From a virus, in the IMG/VR virus record IMGVR_UViG_3300035701_000082, positions 1 to 42,374 of that record: 42,374 nucleotides of DNA; one strand, 5' to 3'. The notes under the pieces were generated by a model. It saw only the letters and a program-made list of their open reading frames with translations. It was not told the DNA's origin and did not search any database. Every line of letters begins with the position of its first letter. The stretch's first letter is position 1. The position numbers and the translations under genes were made by a program. This document shows, in pieces, positions 14,193 through 23,144 of this stretch.

Positions 14193-14360
14193 ATGGTCGT
14201 CGCAACAGTCACGAGTGCGCTCAGTTCAATGGTTGCATATACTGGGACGCTTCAGGAAGTCCTCGATGCTCTCGAAGCCGCAGGATATAATGATCTCGGT
14301 AAAGTGAATTTCGTGTATGTGACCACAAACACATACTCGGCTATAACAATGAAAAGGTGA
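14193..14360 (+). CDS. Small hypothetical protein
   Basis: 55 residues; ATG 14193 follows the previous TAA directly. TLQEVLDALEAAGYNDLGKVNFVYV looks like a small alpha/beta unit. No family is recognised. Its place among virion genes suggests a minor structural part. Confidence 0.45.
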   Translation: MVVATVTSALSSMVAYTGTLQEVLDALEAAGYNDLGKVNFVYVTTNTYSAITMKR

Positions 14361-14364
14361 TGCT

Positions 14365-14628
14365 ATGGAAAGGAAAAACGACAAGAAAGAAGTGGTCTTC
14401 GTTGGAAAGGGAGTCTACGAAAGGGACTTCAAAGACCACGGCAAAAAGGTCACTCTCAAGCCAGGAATCGTCACGCCCGTGACCGATGAGATGTTCCTCA
14501 TACTGAAGGACGCACATGACGTCCATCCGATATGGGGATACTCAGACGAGGTCCAGGGCAAACCGACCGTGGCTGGGATAGTCAGCGATGCGGTCAAAAA
14601 GACCGTCAATAAGGCCAAGGGGAAATAA
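14365..14628 (+). CDS. Hypothetical virion-module protein
   Basis: 87 residues with AGGTGATGCT as ribosome site. A beta-rich start (KKEVVFVGKGVYERDFKDHG, KKVTLKPGIVTPVTDEMF) is followed by a Lys-rich tail (VKKTVNKAKGK). No family is assigned. It may be a small head-tail joining or decoration protein, by position only. Confidence 0.5.
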   Translation: MERKNDKKEVVFVGKGVYERDFKDHGKKVTLKPGIVTPVTDEMFLILKDAHDVHPIWGYSDEVQGKPTVAGIVSDAVKKTVNKAKGK

Positions 14629-14759
14629 TGACAGAACAGGACACAAGGGACGTGCGCAGGCTCAAGCTGGAGAACGAGAACCTCAGGAAGAAACTCGAAG
14701 AACTTCAGAAGAGAGACTTCAAGGAAAACATCAAGACCGAGAAGATAAAAAAAAAGTAA
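14628..14759 (+). CDS. Short coiled-coil protein
   Basis: 43 residues; its ATG overlaps the preceding TAA (TAATG). Nearly the whole peptide is a leucine heptad coil (VRRLKLENENLRKKLEELQKR) with a Lys-rich tail. It likely oligomerises or docks on another coiled coil. The partner is unknown. Confidence 0.45.
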   Translation: MTEQDTRDVRRLKLENENLRKKLEELQKRDFKENIKTEKIKKK

Positions 14760-14792
14760 AAGCTGAACCTGCCAAGGAGACCGGGTGAAACT

Positions 14793-15134
14793 ATGGGCAG
14801 GATACTTTCTATTTCAATCAAACTTGACATAAAAGGCCATGGGAAGCAGGTTTTTACTGCAAACGGTGCCCTCGAAGCCATCATAATCAAGCGGAACATC
14901 TCCTTTCCCACGATAAGGATTTACAGCCAGGAACACCCGGAGTTCGTCGTTTTCGAGCCTATATCTCAAATAGCGGCCAAGACATACTTCCCACGTGCGC
15001 AATGTCACAGTGCCCAGGGGAAGGATCTCGAGCATTATGATAAAATCTACATGTCGGGTCCTTTCGTTGCCGAAATAAGCAGCGGGACTCCTGAAAGCAC
15101 ATTCATATTGAATCTGGTGATGTCCAATGGCTGA
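14793..15134 (+). CDS. Hypothetical beta-rich virion-module protein
   Basis: 113 residues. Strand-like N-terminus (ILSISIKLDIKGHGKQVF) and several hydrophobic strands (AIIIKRNISFPTIRIYS, FVVFEPIS). Its end overlaps the start of the next gene by 8 nt. No family is recognised. Confidence 0.5.
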   Translation: MGRILSISIKLDIKGHGKQVFTANGALEAIIIKRNISFPTIRIYSQEHPEFVVFEPISQIAAKTYFPRAQCHSAQGKDLEHYDKIYMSGPFVAEISSGTPESTFILNLVMSNG

Positions 15135-15387
15135 ACTCATAGGCGACGAGCAGGGTAACATAGGGAATGTCGACACTGTCACGAAAGTGTGGCAAATAAC
15201 GAGAAGCGACGGCCAGCCGGATTACGAAGGTTCTGCTTCTCCTGGAACGGCCAAAAACGTCACGGGCTGGCAAATAAAAAAATTCACTTATGACGCAAAT
15301 GGATTCGTAACGGACATACAATGGGCTGATGGTAATGCGAAATTCACGAAGATTTGGGACGACCGTGCTGGCTATACTTATAATTAG
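15127..15387 (+). CDS. Small fibre-associated protein
   Basis: 86 residues. The pattern TKVWQITRSDG...WQIKKFTYDANGFVTDIQWADGNAKFTKIWDDRAGYTY resembles short phage proteins encoded before tail fibres. Its last 20 codons overlap the signal peptide region of the fibre gene in another frame. It is probably a fibre attachment or baseplate-adjacent protein. Confidence 0.5.
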   Translation: MAELIGDEQGNIGNVDTVTKVWQITRSDGQPDYEGSASPGTAKNVTGWQIKKFTYDANGFVTDIQWADGNAKFTKIWDDRAGYTYN

Positions 15388-18043
15388 TCTGGCCATTGCG
15401 ACGGTGACGGGAGCAATTCAATTCAGCACAAGGTATAACCCATTCACACAGAAGCAGGACTTTTATACTTATTACAACGGCAGCGACAACATCACCGTGG
15501 AATGCCTTAATCTCAGCGGGGATTTGCGATGTGCATGGCCCACGGGCACTGCCGGTGGCGGCAATTCAACAGAAGAAGTGCAAGATTCTTATGGCGCGCT
15601 GGTCGACAAGACTATTATTTATAACGACACAGACAACACTACCGGTGTCAACATCACATGGTTTCAAAATGAGGGAGTGGTTAACAGAAGCATCAACTGG
15701 GCGAATTACAATGGCACGAACTCTTCACAATTTGAAAATAGTAACGGATTACTTCACATCCCAAGTGCTTTTCTTACGGCATTCATTGGCGTGAGCAACG
15801 CCTTGACGGTGACGAATGGAGTCTACACGACCACTATCGTCGCCTTGGTCGGAAACTGGAGCGCTGATAAAACAAGTTACACAACGACCGCCGGCCTGCC
15901 CAATAGTCACACGCACAACGGGGCTAACATAACGGATACGAGCATCACAACTGGAAAGTTGATGACTGGCACATTGTCTGCCGGAAACATAAGCGGCGGC
16001 ACATTCCCCGCCGGCAGTTATAGTTTCACTACGACCGTCGGTATTGGAAACATCACGGATCCAACAGACTGCACGAGCGGCCTGTTCGTGACGGGCAAGA
16101 CCGCAGGCGCGTGGGACTGCTCGAAGCCGGCGACCAACACCACGGAAGAGATACAAGACGCGGCAGGCGCACTTTTCGGGGGCACAGAGACGGGGATATC
16201 CGTGACATACGATGACGCAAACAATGACATCGACTTCGTCGTGAGCGAGAGCGACCCGATCGGTTCGACGTGGCCGGCAAACTATACGGCATGCGACTCA
16301 AGCAGCAAACTGTACTTCAACGGAAGAAGCCTTGCGTGCAACGCTGACAGCGGCATTGGCAGCGAAAGCGACACGCTGGCAACGGTGACAAACAGAGGGG
16401 CAACGACTACAAACAGCACTACCTTGGATTCGGACGGAGACGGGGTGACGACAATCGGAGGGAACCTGACCGTTGATTCGGGGACGCTGTTCGTGGACGC
16501 ACCGAACGACAGGGTCGGCATCGGAACGCCAACGCCGACAAGCAGCCTGACCATAAACAGCTCAAGCAATTACGGCGGCCTTGAAGTAACCAATTCAACG
16601 GGCTCGAGCAGGCTTTTCGTGAACGCAAGCAGCGGCAACGTCGGCATCGGGACGACTGCGCCGGGGCAGAAATTAGAAGTTGTAGGCACATCTATTGTTA
16701 CCCAGTCTTATGGAACAGATGTAATAACTGATGGAACTTTTAGTGTGGCAGGTTTACTTAATTGGACGTTGGGAACTGGTTGGGCTGATGGAACAGGAAC
16801 AGCAACGAAAAATGCTGATGGAACAGGAACACTTTCACAAGCACTTACCGGAATAACGGCTTCAAGATACTGGAAATTAGTTTATACTATCTCGTCAATC
16901 AGCGGTGGAAGCATTACTGCGAGTTTAAATTCCTCTGGTTCTACAGGTGTTACTTATGGTACAACAGGAACAAAGACGGTTTATCTTCATTCCTCCAATT
17001 CGACAAATACTTTAGTTTTTACCCCTTCTGTAACTGGAGTTCGTGCGGTAATTGATGATGTTTCTCTTACCCTTGAAAGTGATAATGGTTACGCCTGGAC
17101 ACAAACTGGCAAAAGTTTTAGACTCGGAATAGATACTACTGGGTTTCCAAATTTTGTTAAATTGACGGTTGATGGTGCATTAGCCCCACTTGAAATTAGT
17201 ACTCTTGAATTACCCTCTGTAGGATTATCGGGCGTATCGCCTACTGCACTTCATGCATATTCGGTTGCCGAAGCAGCAAGAACTGGAAATTATTGGGCAG
17301 GGGTAATCAACCTTTCAAGCGGCGTAGTAAAAGGTTGGTATGAAAAACTCAGGGTCAATACGCTTTCAACTGACGCAGACCTTGAAGTAAATAATAATGC
17401 CGGAGGAAAAGTGCGCCTTACATACAATAACTTTAACGGCACTGCGGTCAACTATGCTGACATGCAGGTGACTTCGGGTGGAAATCTTGCCATTACTCCA
17501 TCAGGCGGCAACGTCGGCATCGGGACGGCTGCGCCCACGCAGAAGCTCGACGTGCAGGGCACGATGAACGTCTCGAACATAACGCTTAAAGCCAACTGCG
17601 CGGACGGCGAGATACTCAAATGGGCCGGCGGCGTCGGGACGTGCGGCACGGATACGGGAACCGGAGGCAACACGACGGAGGAAGTGCAGGACGCTGCTGG
17701 GGCATTGAACGGAGGCACAGAAACATTGATAACGGTGACATACGATGATGTAAACAATGACATCGACTACGTCGTGAACAACGACCTGCATTCATACTCA
17801 TGGACCAATGTGGTCGATTCAGATATAACCAACACGCTAACATGCAGCGACCTGGTGGCAGGAAGTAGCGTGGTTTCGGATGCTGAAGTGGACAATGACA
17901 TCACAATCAACACGACAAAACCGATAAACACCACATCGATAATTTACATACCTCAGAACCAGATGATATGTTTTTACAACGCAACTGGGATATGCAACCA
18001 GTGGATCAAAGCGAACTCAAGCGGAATATTCATCCTGGGATAA
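15329..18043 (+). CDS. Modular tail fibre / receptor-binding protein with signal-like N-terminus
   Basis: 904 residues (ATG 15329 or 15335). The N-terminus has a hydrophobic signal or anchor (TTVLAILIISLAIATVTGA). It carries three copies of a roughly 40-residue fibre repeat (NTTEE-V/I-QDAAGAL...VTYDD-NNDIDFVV) and VGIGT-x-P-x-KL repeats, both common in tail fibres. At about 450-590 lies a jelly-roll carbohydrate-binding-like domain (GWADGTGTATKNADGTGTLS...VIDDVSLTL). DNA from about 16,680 to 17,500 is far more AT-rich than the flanks, suggesting a swapped-in receptor module. Sequons are frequent. Confidence 0.75.
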   Translation: MVMRNSRRFGTTVLAILIISLAIATVTGAIQFSTRYNPFTQKQDFYTYYNGSDNITVECLNLSGDLRCAWPTGTAGGGNSTEEVQDSYGALVDKTIIYNDTDNTTGVNITWFQNEGVVNRSINWANYNGTNSSQFENSNGLLHIPSAFLTAFIGVSNALTVTNGVYTTTIVALVGNWSADKTSYTTTAGLPNSHTHNGANITDTSITTGKLMTGTLSAGNISGGTFPAGSYSFTTTVGIGNITDPTDCTSGLFVTGKTAGAWDCSKPATNTTEEIQDAAGALFGGTETGISVTYDDANNDIDFVVSESDPIGSTWPANYTACDSSSKLYFNGRSLACNADSGIGSESDTLATVTNRGATTTNSTTLDSDGDGVTTIGGNLTVDSGTLFVDAPNDRVGIGTPTPTSSLTINSSSNYGGLEVTNSTGSSRLFVNASSGNVGIGTTAPGQKLEVVGTSIVTQSYGTDVITDGTFSVAGLLNWTLGTGWADGTGTATKNADGTGTLSQALTGITASRYWKLVYTISSISGGSITASLNSSGSTGVTYGTTGTKTVYLHSSNSTNTLVFTPSVTGVRAVIDDVSLTLESDNGYAWTQTGKSFRLGIDTTGFPNFVKLTVDGALAPLEISTLELPSVGLSGVSPTALHAYSVAEAARTGNYWAGVINLSSGVVKGWYEKLRVNTLSTDADLEVNNNAGGKVRLTYNNFNGTAVNYADMQVTSGGNLAITPSGGNVGIGTAAPTQKLDVQGTMNVSNITLKANCADGEILKWAGGVGTCGTDTGTGGNTTEEVQDAAGALNGGTETLITVTYDDVNNDIDYVVNNDLHSYSWTNVVDSDITNTLTCSDLVAGSSVVSDAEVDNDITINTTKPINTTSIIYIPQNQMICFYNATGICNQWIKANSSGIFILG

Positions 18044-18062
18044 ACCATAGGGGAATTTATGT

Positions 18063-20405
18063 ATGAGTCTCTGGAAAAGGGTCTACGAGAGCAAGAAGAA
18101 AATCGTCATTTATAGCAGCGGAACCTTTACTATTTTTTTCGCACTCCTTGTCGGCATGAGTTATTATGGCGTAGGAATCGAAGTATCCGGCGACCAGGTT
18201 TGCGAATACTGCAACTCGACGTTCAACATAACGCTGATAAATTATTCTCTTTGTCTCGGTTCTACATTCAATGGCCTTTATTTCGAGCCTGAAGCCGACG
18301 TAGAGTGGTTTAGGGTTTACAAAGCCGATATGCGCTACAAACGGGATAACCCCGCCAGATGGAAACTTTATGATTTGAAGCCAGGAACATGCCTTGATTC
18401 GGGAAAGAAACACGAGTTTTTGATAGAAGCGAAGAAGGGCAAGACGAAGACCGTCGAATGGAGCGTGGGATATGGCGCCGTGAATAAGGATCCTTTCTGG
18501 TTCGGAGAACCGCCAGAAACTGTAATCGGTGATTTTCAAGCCACGCCCGAGATTCGGATAGAGCGCCAAGACTACATAGACAGCCTCGGCGAGTGGTCAT
18601 TCGAGCAGATAAACGACATGGCTTTTAGTGCGAAATTGACGTTCAACAAGGACTTCGTGACAGACCTCAAAGATACCCTGCCTTATGCTTCAAGCAATAC
18701 CCGGTGGACGACCCTTCGGAATAAGTATCTGCCCAACGACAAGACGAAGACGCAGTTCGTGGCGGACTTGAAGAACCTGACCTCGTATCCGCTTCGCTCG
18801 GAGTCCGGGCGCATGTCATTTTCCAAGCCTGCGTGGAATGTTAGCGATGGAAGTATATCGTTTAATATTTATTTTCCGGAGGGATTCGAGGATGGAATAG
18901 AAGCAAAATTTGGGTTCGGTTCGACACAAATAAATACTGGAACAGTAACTCCTTGGTTTGCAACTGGAAGGACTATATGCAAAGACGGAGCAGGGAATCT
19001 GCACGTTGTCTGGCTTTATAACACAACAACTGTAAGATATGCCAATTCTGCAGACGGAATTACATGGAATTTAAATACAAGTTTTATAAATGGAACTGCA
19101 ACAAATACAAGAAATATACCTTCAATCTCTTGTGATGGAAACAACATAACAGTAGGATATGAGGATTCTACTCTGGATGATGCAATGGTTGCTATTTCTA
19201 CAGACAATGGAGCAACTTGGACTTGGAAAAATCCTATAACTTTTAGAGTAACATACAGAACATCTGCGGCTGTAATCCCTGAAAGGAGAGGTTCAACAAT
19301 TTATTTGGTATATTTATCAGCCAATGATGACCCTGCAGATATTATAAACTTTACAGCTTCAACAAACGGAGGAAACACTTGGAGCAGTCCTAAAACGATT
19401 ATGACTGTTGGAGCAGTTTTGAAACAATTCAGACATAGCATTGTAGTAGATGGAAACGGTGGAAGTAATGACAAAATATATGTAGTGGCAAGAGATTCCG
19501 CAGATAGCGATGTATATTTTGTAAATTCTACTGACAGTGGAACAACTTGGGGTAGCAAAGTGAATATAATGACAGGAACGTATGATTATCCCTCAATAAC
19601 TTTTAATGGAACTAATCTATATGTTATCGCTTGGGAAAGCACTGCCAATGACATTTACTTCACAAATTCAACAAACGGTGGCATAACTTGGACAACTCCT
19701 TACAGAATAGACCTGCTCGGAACTTCTGCAAATCAAGCAAGATATCCCACGGTAACAGTAGACAATAATGGGGTGCAATATGCCTTTTGGCAGCAGAACG
19801 CTACTTACAGCAACAACGGAATTGTATCTATGAATTTAACAGGATGGAATATCTCGACAGTTGATTTATCTATCGATAATTCTGGAAATGCTTTTGTAAA
19901 CACGCCCTACACCTATTATGGAGATGATAAAATTCATTATGTGTATAGAAATGGGACTGCATCACCATACCAAATAATGTATGATTTTGTAAATTTAGCA
20001 GATATTATTGTACCGACCTATTCCCAAAACTCCACGAACTCAACAATAGCCGGAAGCCAAGTAAACCACACCCAACTCTGGCAGGACGAAACCGGATTAT
20101 CCGGCTGCACATTCTTCTTCGACAACTGCACAGGAACGTTCGTGAACGATACATGGATTCCGGTTTCGGGCACGTCGAATTGGACGAGCACCGTGAAAGG
20201 GATAAATACGACGGTCAGTTGCACGATAAGGTGGGGAAGATCCTGCAATGACACATCAAACAACTGGAACTACACGAACTGGGCGAGTCCGTTTAGTTAT
20301 GTGACGACTTCCTCTGGCGCAGCGACATGCTGGACCAGAACAGATCAGTTCCTGCAAGTCCCGGGAAACTGCCTTTATCATAATCTCGGAGGAGCAGAAA
20401 CATAG
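18063..20405 (+). CDS. Membrane-anchored sialidase-like (Asp-box) surface protein
   Basis: 780 residues. A signal anchor lies near residue 15 (IVIYSSGTFTIFFALLVGMS). Residues about 310-620 carry five Asp-box motifs of the S-x-D/N-x-G-x-T-W type (SADGITW, STDNGATW, STNGGNTW, STDSGTTW, STNGGITW), marking a sialidase-type beta-propeller. Asp boxes are structural, so catalysis is not shown. The C-terminal part has paired Cys and many sequons, like archaeal surface proteins. The propeller DNA (about 18,900-20,020) is AT-rich compared with its flanks. It is a likely glycan-recognition protein. Confidence 0.72.
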   Translation: MSLWKRVYESKKKIVIYSSGTFTIFFALLVGMSYYGVGIEVSGDQVCEYCNSTFNITLINYSLCLGSTFNGLYFEPEADVEWFRVYKADMRYKRDNPARWKLYDLKPGTCLDSGKKHEFLIEAKKGKTKTVEWSVGYGAVNKDPFWFGEPPETVIGDFQATPEIRIERQDYIDSLGEWSFEQINDMAFSAKLTFNKDFVTDLKDTLPYASSNTRWTTLRNKYLPNDKTKTQFVADLKNLTSYPLRSESGRMSFSKPAWNVSDGSISFNIYFPEGFEDGIEAKFGFGSTQINTGTVTPWFATGRTICKDGAGNLHVVWLYNTTTVRYANSADGITWNLNTSFINGTATNTRNIPSISCDGNNITVGYEDSTLDDAMVAISTDNGATWTWKNPITFRVTYRTSAAVIPERRGSTIYLVYLSANDDPADIINFTASTNGGNTWSSPKTIMTVGAVLKQFRHSIVVDGNGGSNDKIYVVARDSADSDVYFVNSTDSGTTWGSKVNIMTGTYDYPSITFNGTNLYVIAWESTANDIYFTNSTNGGITWTTPYRIDLLGTSANQARYPTVTVDNNGVQYAFWQQNATYSNNGIVSMNLTGWNISTVDLSIDNSGNAFVNTPYTYYGDDKIHYVYRNGTASPYQIMYDFVNLADIIVPTYSQNSTNSTIAGSQVNHTQLWQDETGLSGCTFFFDNCTGTFVNDTWIPVSGTSNWTSTVKGINTTVSCTIRWGRSCNDTSNNWNYTNWASPFSYVTTSSGAATCWTRTDQFLQVPGNCLYHNLGGAET

Positions 20406-20412
20406 GTGAACC

Positions 20413-20550
20413 ATGGATGGATGTTCAGTCTGCGGGAGACCGAAAATAACCGCAGTCTGCTTCAAATCCGGCAAGGAAATATGCAAGGACTGCTGCATAA
20501 AGAACAGCGACGGAATAATGACATGCGAATATTACCAGGTCTGCTGGTAA
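20413..20550 (+). CDS. Cys-rich zinc-binding microprotein
   Basis: 45 residues with 8 Cys: CSVCGRP, then VCF, CKDCC, TCEYYQVC. ATAGGTGAACC precedes the ATG. It probably binds two metal ions. Its stop lies directly in front of the late-type motif at 20550. No family is known to me. Confidence 0.55.
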   Translation: MDGCSVCGRPKITAVCFKSGKEICKDCCIKNSDGIMTCEYYQVCW

Positions 20551-20561
20551 ATAAATAACTC
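20550..20561 (+). promoter_or_regulatory. Late-type promoter motif before connector gene
   Basis: AATAAATAACTC, 18 nt before ATG 20580, with AAAGGAGAAAGATTAAAT between, so a GGAG ribosome site is also present. Confidence 0.7.
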
Positions 20562-20579
20562 AAAGGAGAAAGATTAAAT

Positions 20580-20951
20580 ATGGTAGCAAAAACCGACATA
20601 GCCACCAAGGTTTTGAGCAGGAAAGACGGCATCCCTTCCGCAGTCACTTCCGCAATGGTAGAGTCATGGGTCGAAGATGCAGCAATTAAACTCGCAAACA
20701 AGACGGGAGAGACGTGTTCTACAAGCGACATTCCGACCAAGTTCCAGGCTGTCATAACCGACATGGCCTACTCGACGCTCCTGGGCTACATGTTAAGAGG
20801 CAATATCTCCGTGGGCGGGGACGTTAACCTGAGTTACGCAACCATCTATTCTGAGAAGAGGCAGCTTGACGAGGACATAAATAACCAGATAATCGACATA
20901 ATCAGAAGCGCCGGGACTTTGACCGTGACCGAGCCGCAGGTGAACTGGTAA
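20580..20951 (+). CDS. Head-tail connector (gp6-like adaptor)
   Basis: 123 residues, mostly helical (VTSAMVESWVEDAAIKLANKTG, KFQAVITDMAYSTLLGYML, EDINNQIIDIIRSAG). The size, helix pattern and position as first gene of a connector-tail cluster fit the HK97 gp6 / SPP1 gp15 adaptor that binds below the portal. Its end overlaps the next start (TAATG). Confidence 0.6.
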   Translation: MVAKTDIATKVLSRKDGIPSAVTSAMVESWVEDAAIKLANKTGETCSTSDIPTKFQAVITDMAYSTLLGYMLRGNISVGGDVNLSYATIYSEKRQLDEDINNQIIDIIRSAGTLTVTEPQVNW

Positions 20952-21328
20952 TGACCGAAGTGGCAGCAAGAGTCGTTGACGAGATGAACCATTTGATCGA
21001 CAAATTAGGCGATACGATAACCATTTACGCCGTCACCAGCACGGCTTATTCTGCGAGGTATCACGATGCTACTCCCACTTATGCAGTAGGGGTCTCCGCC
21101 AAGGGCCTGATAGTCTCAAAGTCGAATGATCTCGTGAAGCAAGCCGAGGGTGAACTGCTCAGAAACAGGACGCTTTTCATGCGTGTGAAGGCATCAATCT
21201 CGATAGCGAACAAATACAAGGTCTCCAGAAACTCAGTCGACTACGAAGTCACATTCGAGGACATGAAAAGAACAGAAGACACCGACCTCTACCACATAGT
21301 AGAGCTCACCAAGATGGACTCAGTCTAA
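20951..21328 (+). CDS. Head-tail joining / stopper protein
   Basis: 125 residues. A helix (VVDEMNHLIDKLGDTITIY) is followed by beta-strands (VSAKGLIVSK, RTLFMRVKASISI, VDYEVTFEDMK, LYHIVELTKM). This is the pattern of SPP1 gp16 / phage_H_T_join stopper proteins, which plug the connector. Order and one-base overlap with the adaptor support it. Confidence 0.6.
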   Translation: MTEVAARVVDEMNHLIDKLGDTITIYAVTSTAYSARYHDATPTYAVGVSAKGLIVSKSNDLVKQAEGELLRNRTLFMRVKASISIANKYKVSRNSVDYEVTFEDMKRTEDTDLYHIVELTKMDSV

Positions 21329-21330
21329 CC

Positions 21331-21364
21331 ATATCTTGAGAGCGTGACAATATGGCTTTTTTTC
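21331..21364 (+). terminator. Probable terminator after stopper gene
   Basis: CCATAT (21331-21336) can pair with ATATGG around 21350, followed by a run of seven T. Archaeal terminators mainly need the T-run. It precedes the next late-type motif. Confidence 0.5.
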
Positions 21365-21438
21365 GTTCTCGTATGCAATGCAGCCTTCTTTTCTACAGGG
21401 TTCATTTGGAACGATTATCGGACAAAGTCTTGCCATGC

Positions 21439-21450
21439 TATAAATAACTC
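21439..21450 (+). promoter_or_regulatory. Late-type promoter motif before tail-completion gene
   Basis: TATAAATAACTC preceded by CATGC, identical over 16 bases to the copy at 42035-42050. The next ATG (21516) is 65 nt away, so this transcript would have a leader of about 45 nt ending in AGAGGTAAAGACT. Confidence 0.7.
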
Positions 21451-21515
21451 TTTTTCTAAATATAAATCAACAGATCCACGCTGGGCCTGTTAAATTACCC
21501 GCAGAGGTAAAGACT

Positions 21516-21971
21516 ATGGCAGCAATCGTTTCAGCTACACTTCCAGCAGGATGCTATGCCACTCTTTATGATTTGCTGACAGGATCGAGCGGTCTTACTG
21601 ATCCCGGGACCAGGGGACTCGCCCGTAACAAATGGATTCTCTCGTCTTTCCCGGACGAAACCGGATCTGATTTTCCCGGATATTCGATAGTCACGATAGA
21701 GAGCGACTTCAACGACAAGGCCGAGACTCTTGGTCACAACGCACGTCATGCGAACATAACATTCAAGTTCACCATCTTCTCCAAGAAAGCGGAATACATA
21801 GACACCTTGGCAGGAGACCTCCGCAATGTCATCGTTTCAAACCAGTCCACTACCGAAGGAGACGGGTTGTTTAAACCTAAAATCACGAATACTGATACTA
21901 CGACGATCTTCAGGGACAAGGATAAAATCCACGTCAAGACGTTGTTTGTAACTTACGAGTGGTGCGGATGA
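21516..21971 (+). CDS. Tail completion / minor tail protein
   Basis: 151 residues. The alternation of helix and strands (LYDLLTG...YSIVTIESDFNDKAETLGHNARHANITFKFTIFSKKAEYIDTLAGDLRNVI...KIHVKTLFVTYEW) matches tail terminator proteins (lambda gpU / SPP1 gp17-like), which use a period-locked helix after a strand pair. A ribosome site AGAGGTAAAG is present. Confidence 0.55.
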   Translation: MAAIVSATLPAGCYATLYDLLTGSSGLTDPGTRGLARNKWILSSFPDETGSDFPGYSIVTIESDFNDKAETLGHNARHANITFKFTIFSKKAEYIDTLAGDLRNVIVSNQSTTEGDGLFKPKITNTDTTTIFRDKDKIHVKTLFVTYEWCG

Positions 21972-22441
21972 GTTTCTATGTAGACACGAAAGTCACGATG
22001 GCCGGCGACAACAGGCTTGCCGCCCACATCAAAAGAATGAAGATGGATCTCCCTGTCATAGGCTTCAGAACGATAAACGAAATTGCGAAAAGGACACAAC
22101 TCAGCATGAAACTCCGTGCGCCGAGGGACAGGGGCGACCTTCGGGATTCCATACAGATAAACGTCCTCAGCCAGAGCCGGCTCGAACTCTCGACCGGAAA
22201 CGGCCTCGAAAGGCCATACGACGTCTACCAGAACTACGGATTCACCCCGCACTTCGTTCACATATCCATGATAAAAGCAGGAAACCTTCAAAGATTTATG
22301 ACCAGCAGGGGCATACGGATGGTAATGGTCAGAAAGCATAAGCCATTCGTGGAGCCGACGATAACCGAGTATTTGATACCAAATGCCCCGATTATCGTCC
22401 AGCAGATATTCGAGCAGTTCCTCAAGGAGAGTATGACATGA
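21968..22441 (+). CDS. HK97 gp10-like tail-joining protein
   Basis: 157 residues from ATG 21968, which overlaps the previous stop (ATGA); GTG 21959 is less likely. The segment TINEIAKRTQLSMKLRAPRDRGDLRDSIQI is the hallmark of gp10-like proteins (a helix, then a P-x-D-x-G-x-L-x-x-S turn). YDVYQNYGFTPHFV and KPFVEPTITEY complete it. It normally completes the head-tail interface or the tail tube end. Confidence 0.72.
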   Translation: MSFYVDTKVTMAGDNRLAAHIKRMKMDLPVIGFRTINEIAKRTQLSMKLRAPRDRGDLRDSIQINVLSQSRLELSTGNGLERPYDVYQNYGFTPHFVHISMIKAGNLQRFMTSRGIRMVMVRKHKPFVEPTITEYLIPNAPIIVQQIFEQFLKESMT

Positions 22442-22608
22442 AAAATATTGTGAGAAACATAAGCCGCAATGCCATCAAGATAAATGGCATTACGATACAG
22501 CCCGAAGAAGAAAAAGAGGTAGAACTTACCGGGGAAATCAGGGATTTCTTCGGCAGGAAGATAATCGTGAAGAAGGGCAATCCCAGCAAAGGAAAGGGTG
22601 ATAAATAA
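22438..22608 (+). CDS. Small virion-module protein
   Basis: 56 residues; ATG 22438 overlaps the gp10-like stop (ATGA) and its TAA overlaps the tail-tube ATG (TAATG). Beta-strand start (KNIVRNISRNAIKINGITIQPEEEK) and a basic tail. It may be a small tail-tube cap or joining protein. No family is recognised. Confidence 0.5.
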   Translation: MKNIVRNISRNAIKINGITIQPEEEKEVELTGEIRDFFGRKIIVKKGNPSKGKGDK

Positions 22609-23135
22609 TGGCAAATCCAACAATGAGGTTCAGCGAGAATTTCACCATCGAAATCGGAGCAGTGATAGCTGCGGTAGCCGCAGGGTCCACGCTTGACTCG
22701 CAGCATTCGGGAACGGATGTCACGGACGACGTCAAGGAAGTGAACATAACCGGCGGTGAAAGGGATCTCGCAACGCAAAAGCTTATAGGCTACAATGAAG
22801 CGAGGGAACTCAAACGTGCGACGGTAATCTCCATTGAGTTCAAACTCGTCGGCGGACAGGACATAACGAACTGGGAAAGTTACGCCTACGGGACGGCGCA
22901 GGCTGTGACAGGTAACTACTATAGAGTCCAGGGCGGAGAAAAGTCTGCAAACGACAGATCCGCAAAAGGCATCCTGTTCAAGTGGTCGGACGGGACGAAC
23001 CACATAGCATACCTGTTCAACAACGCATACGCAGTCACGCCTTCTTGGTCGCTCGCAGCGGACGGAAGTCTTGATCAGGCAATGGTCTTCAAGTGCCTCG
23101 CATCAGATTTCTACTATGAAGACGACTTTACATAG
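22608..23135 (+). CDS. Major tail tube protein
   Basis: 175 residues. An all-beta protein beginning MRFSENFTIEIG with a central VNITGGERDLATQKLIGYNEARELKRATVISIEFK and an acidic end SDFYYEDDFT. Position between joining proteins and the chaperone/tape-measure genes, and duplication in the next gene, fit the tail tube. It lacks the extra domain of its paralogue, so it is probably the main tube subunit. Confidence 0.65.
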   Translation: MANPTMRFSENFTIEIGAVIAAVAAGSTLDSQHSGTDVTDDVKEVNITGGERDLATQKLIGYNEARELKRATVISIEFKLVGGQDITNWESYAYGTAQAVTGNYYRVQGGEKSANDRSAKGILFKWSDGTNHIAYLFNNAYAVTPSWSLAADGSLDQAMVFKCLASDFYYEDDFT

Positions 23136-23144
23136 GTGATATGA

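Noticed and set aside
15329-20405. Diversity-generating retroelement acting on the fibre genes
   Set aside because: No reverse transcriptase is encoded in the window and no template/variable repeat pair was noticed. Cassette exchange explains the composition change better.
22438-22608. Toxin-antitoxin reading of small coupled gene pairs in the tail module
   Set aside because: They are fixed by overlaps within a structural operon and show no toxin or antitoxin motifs.
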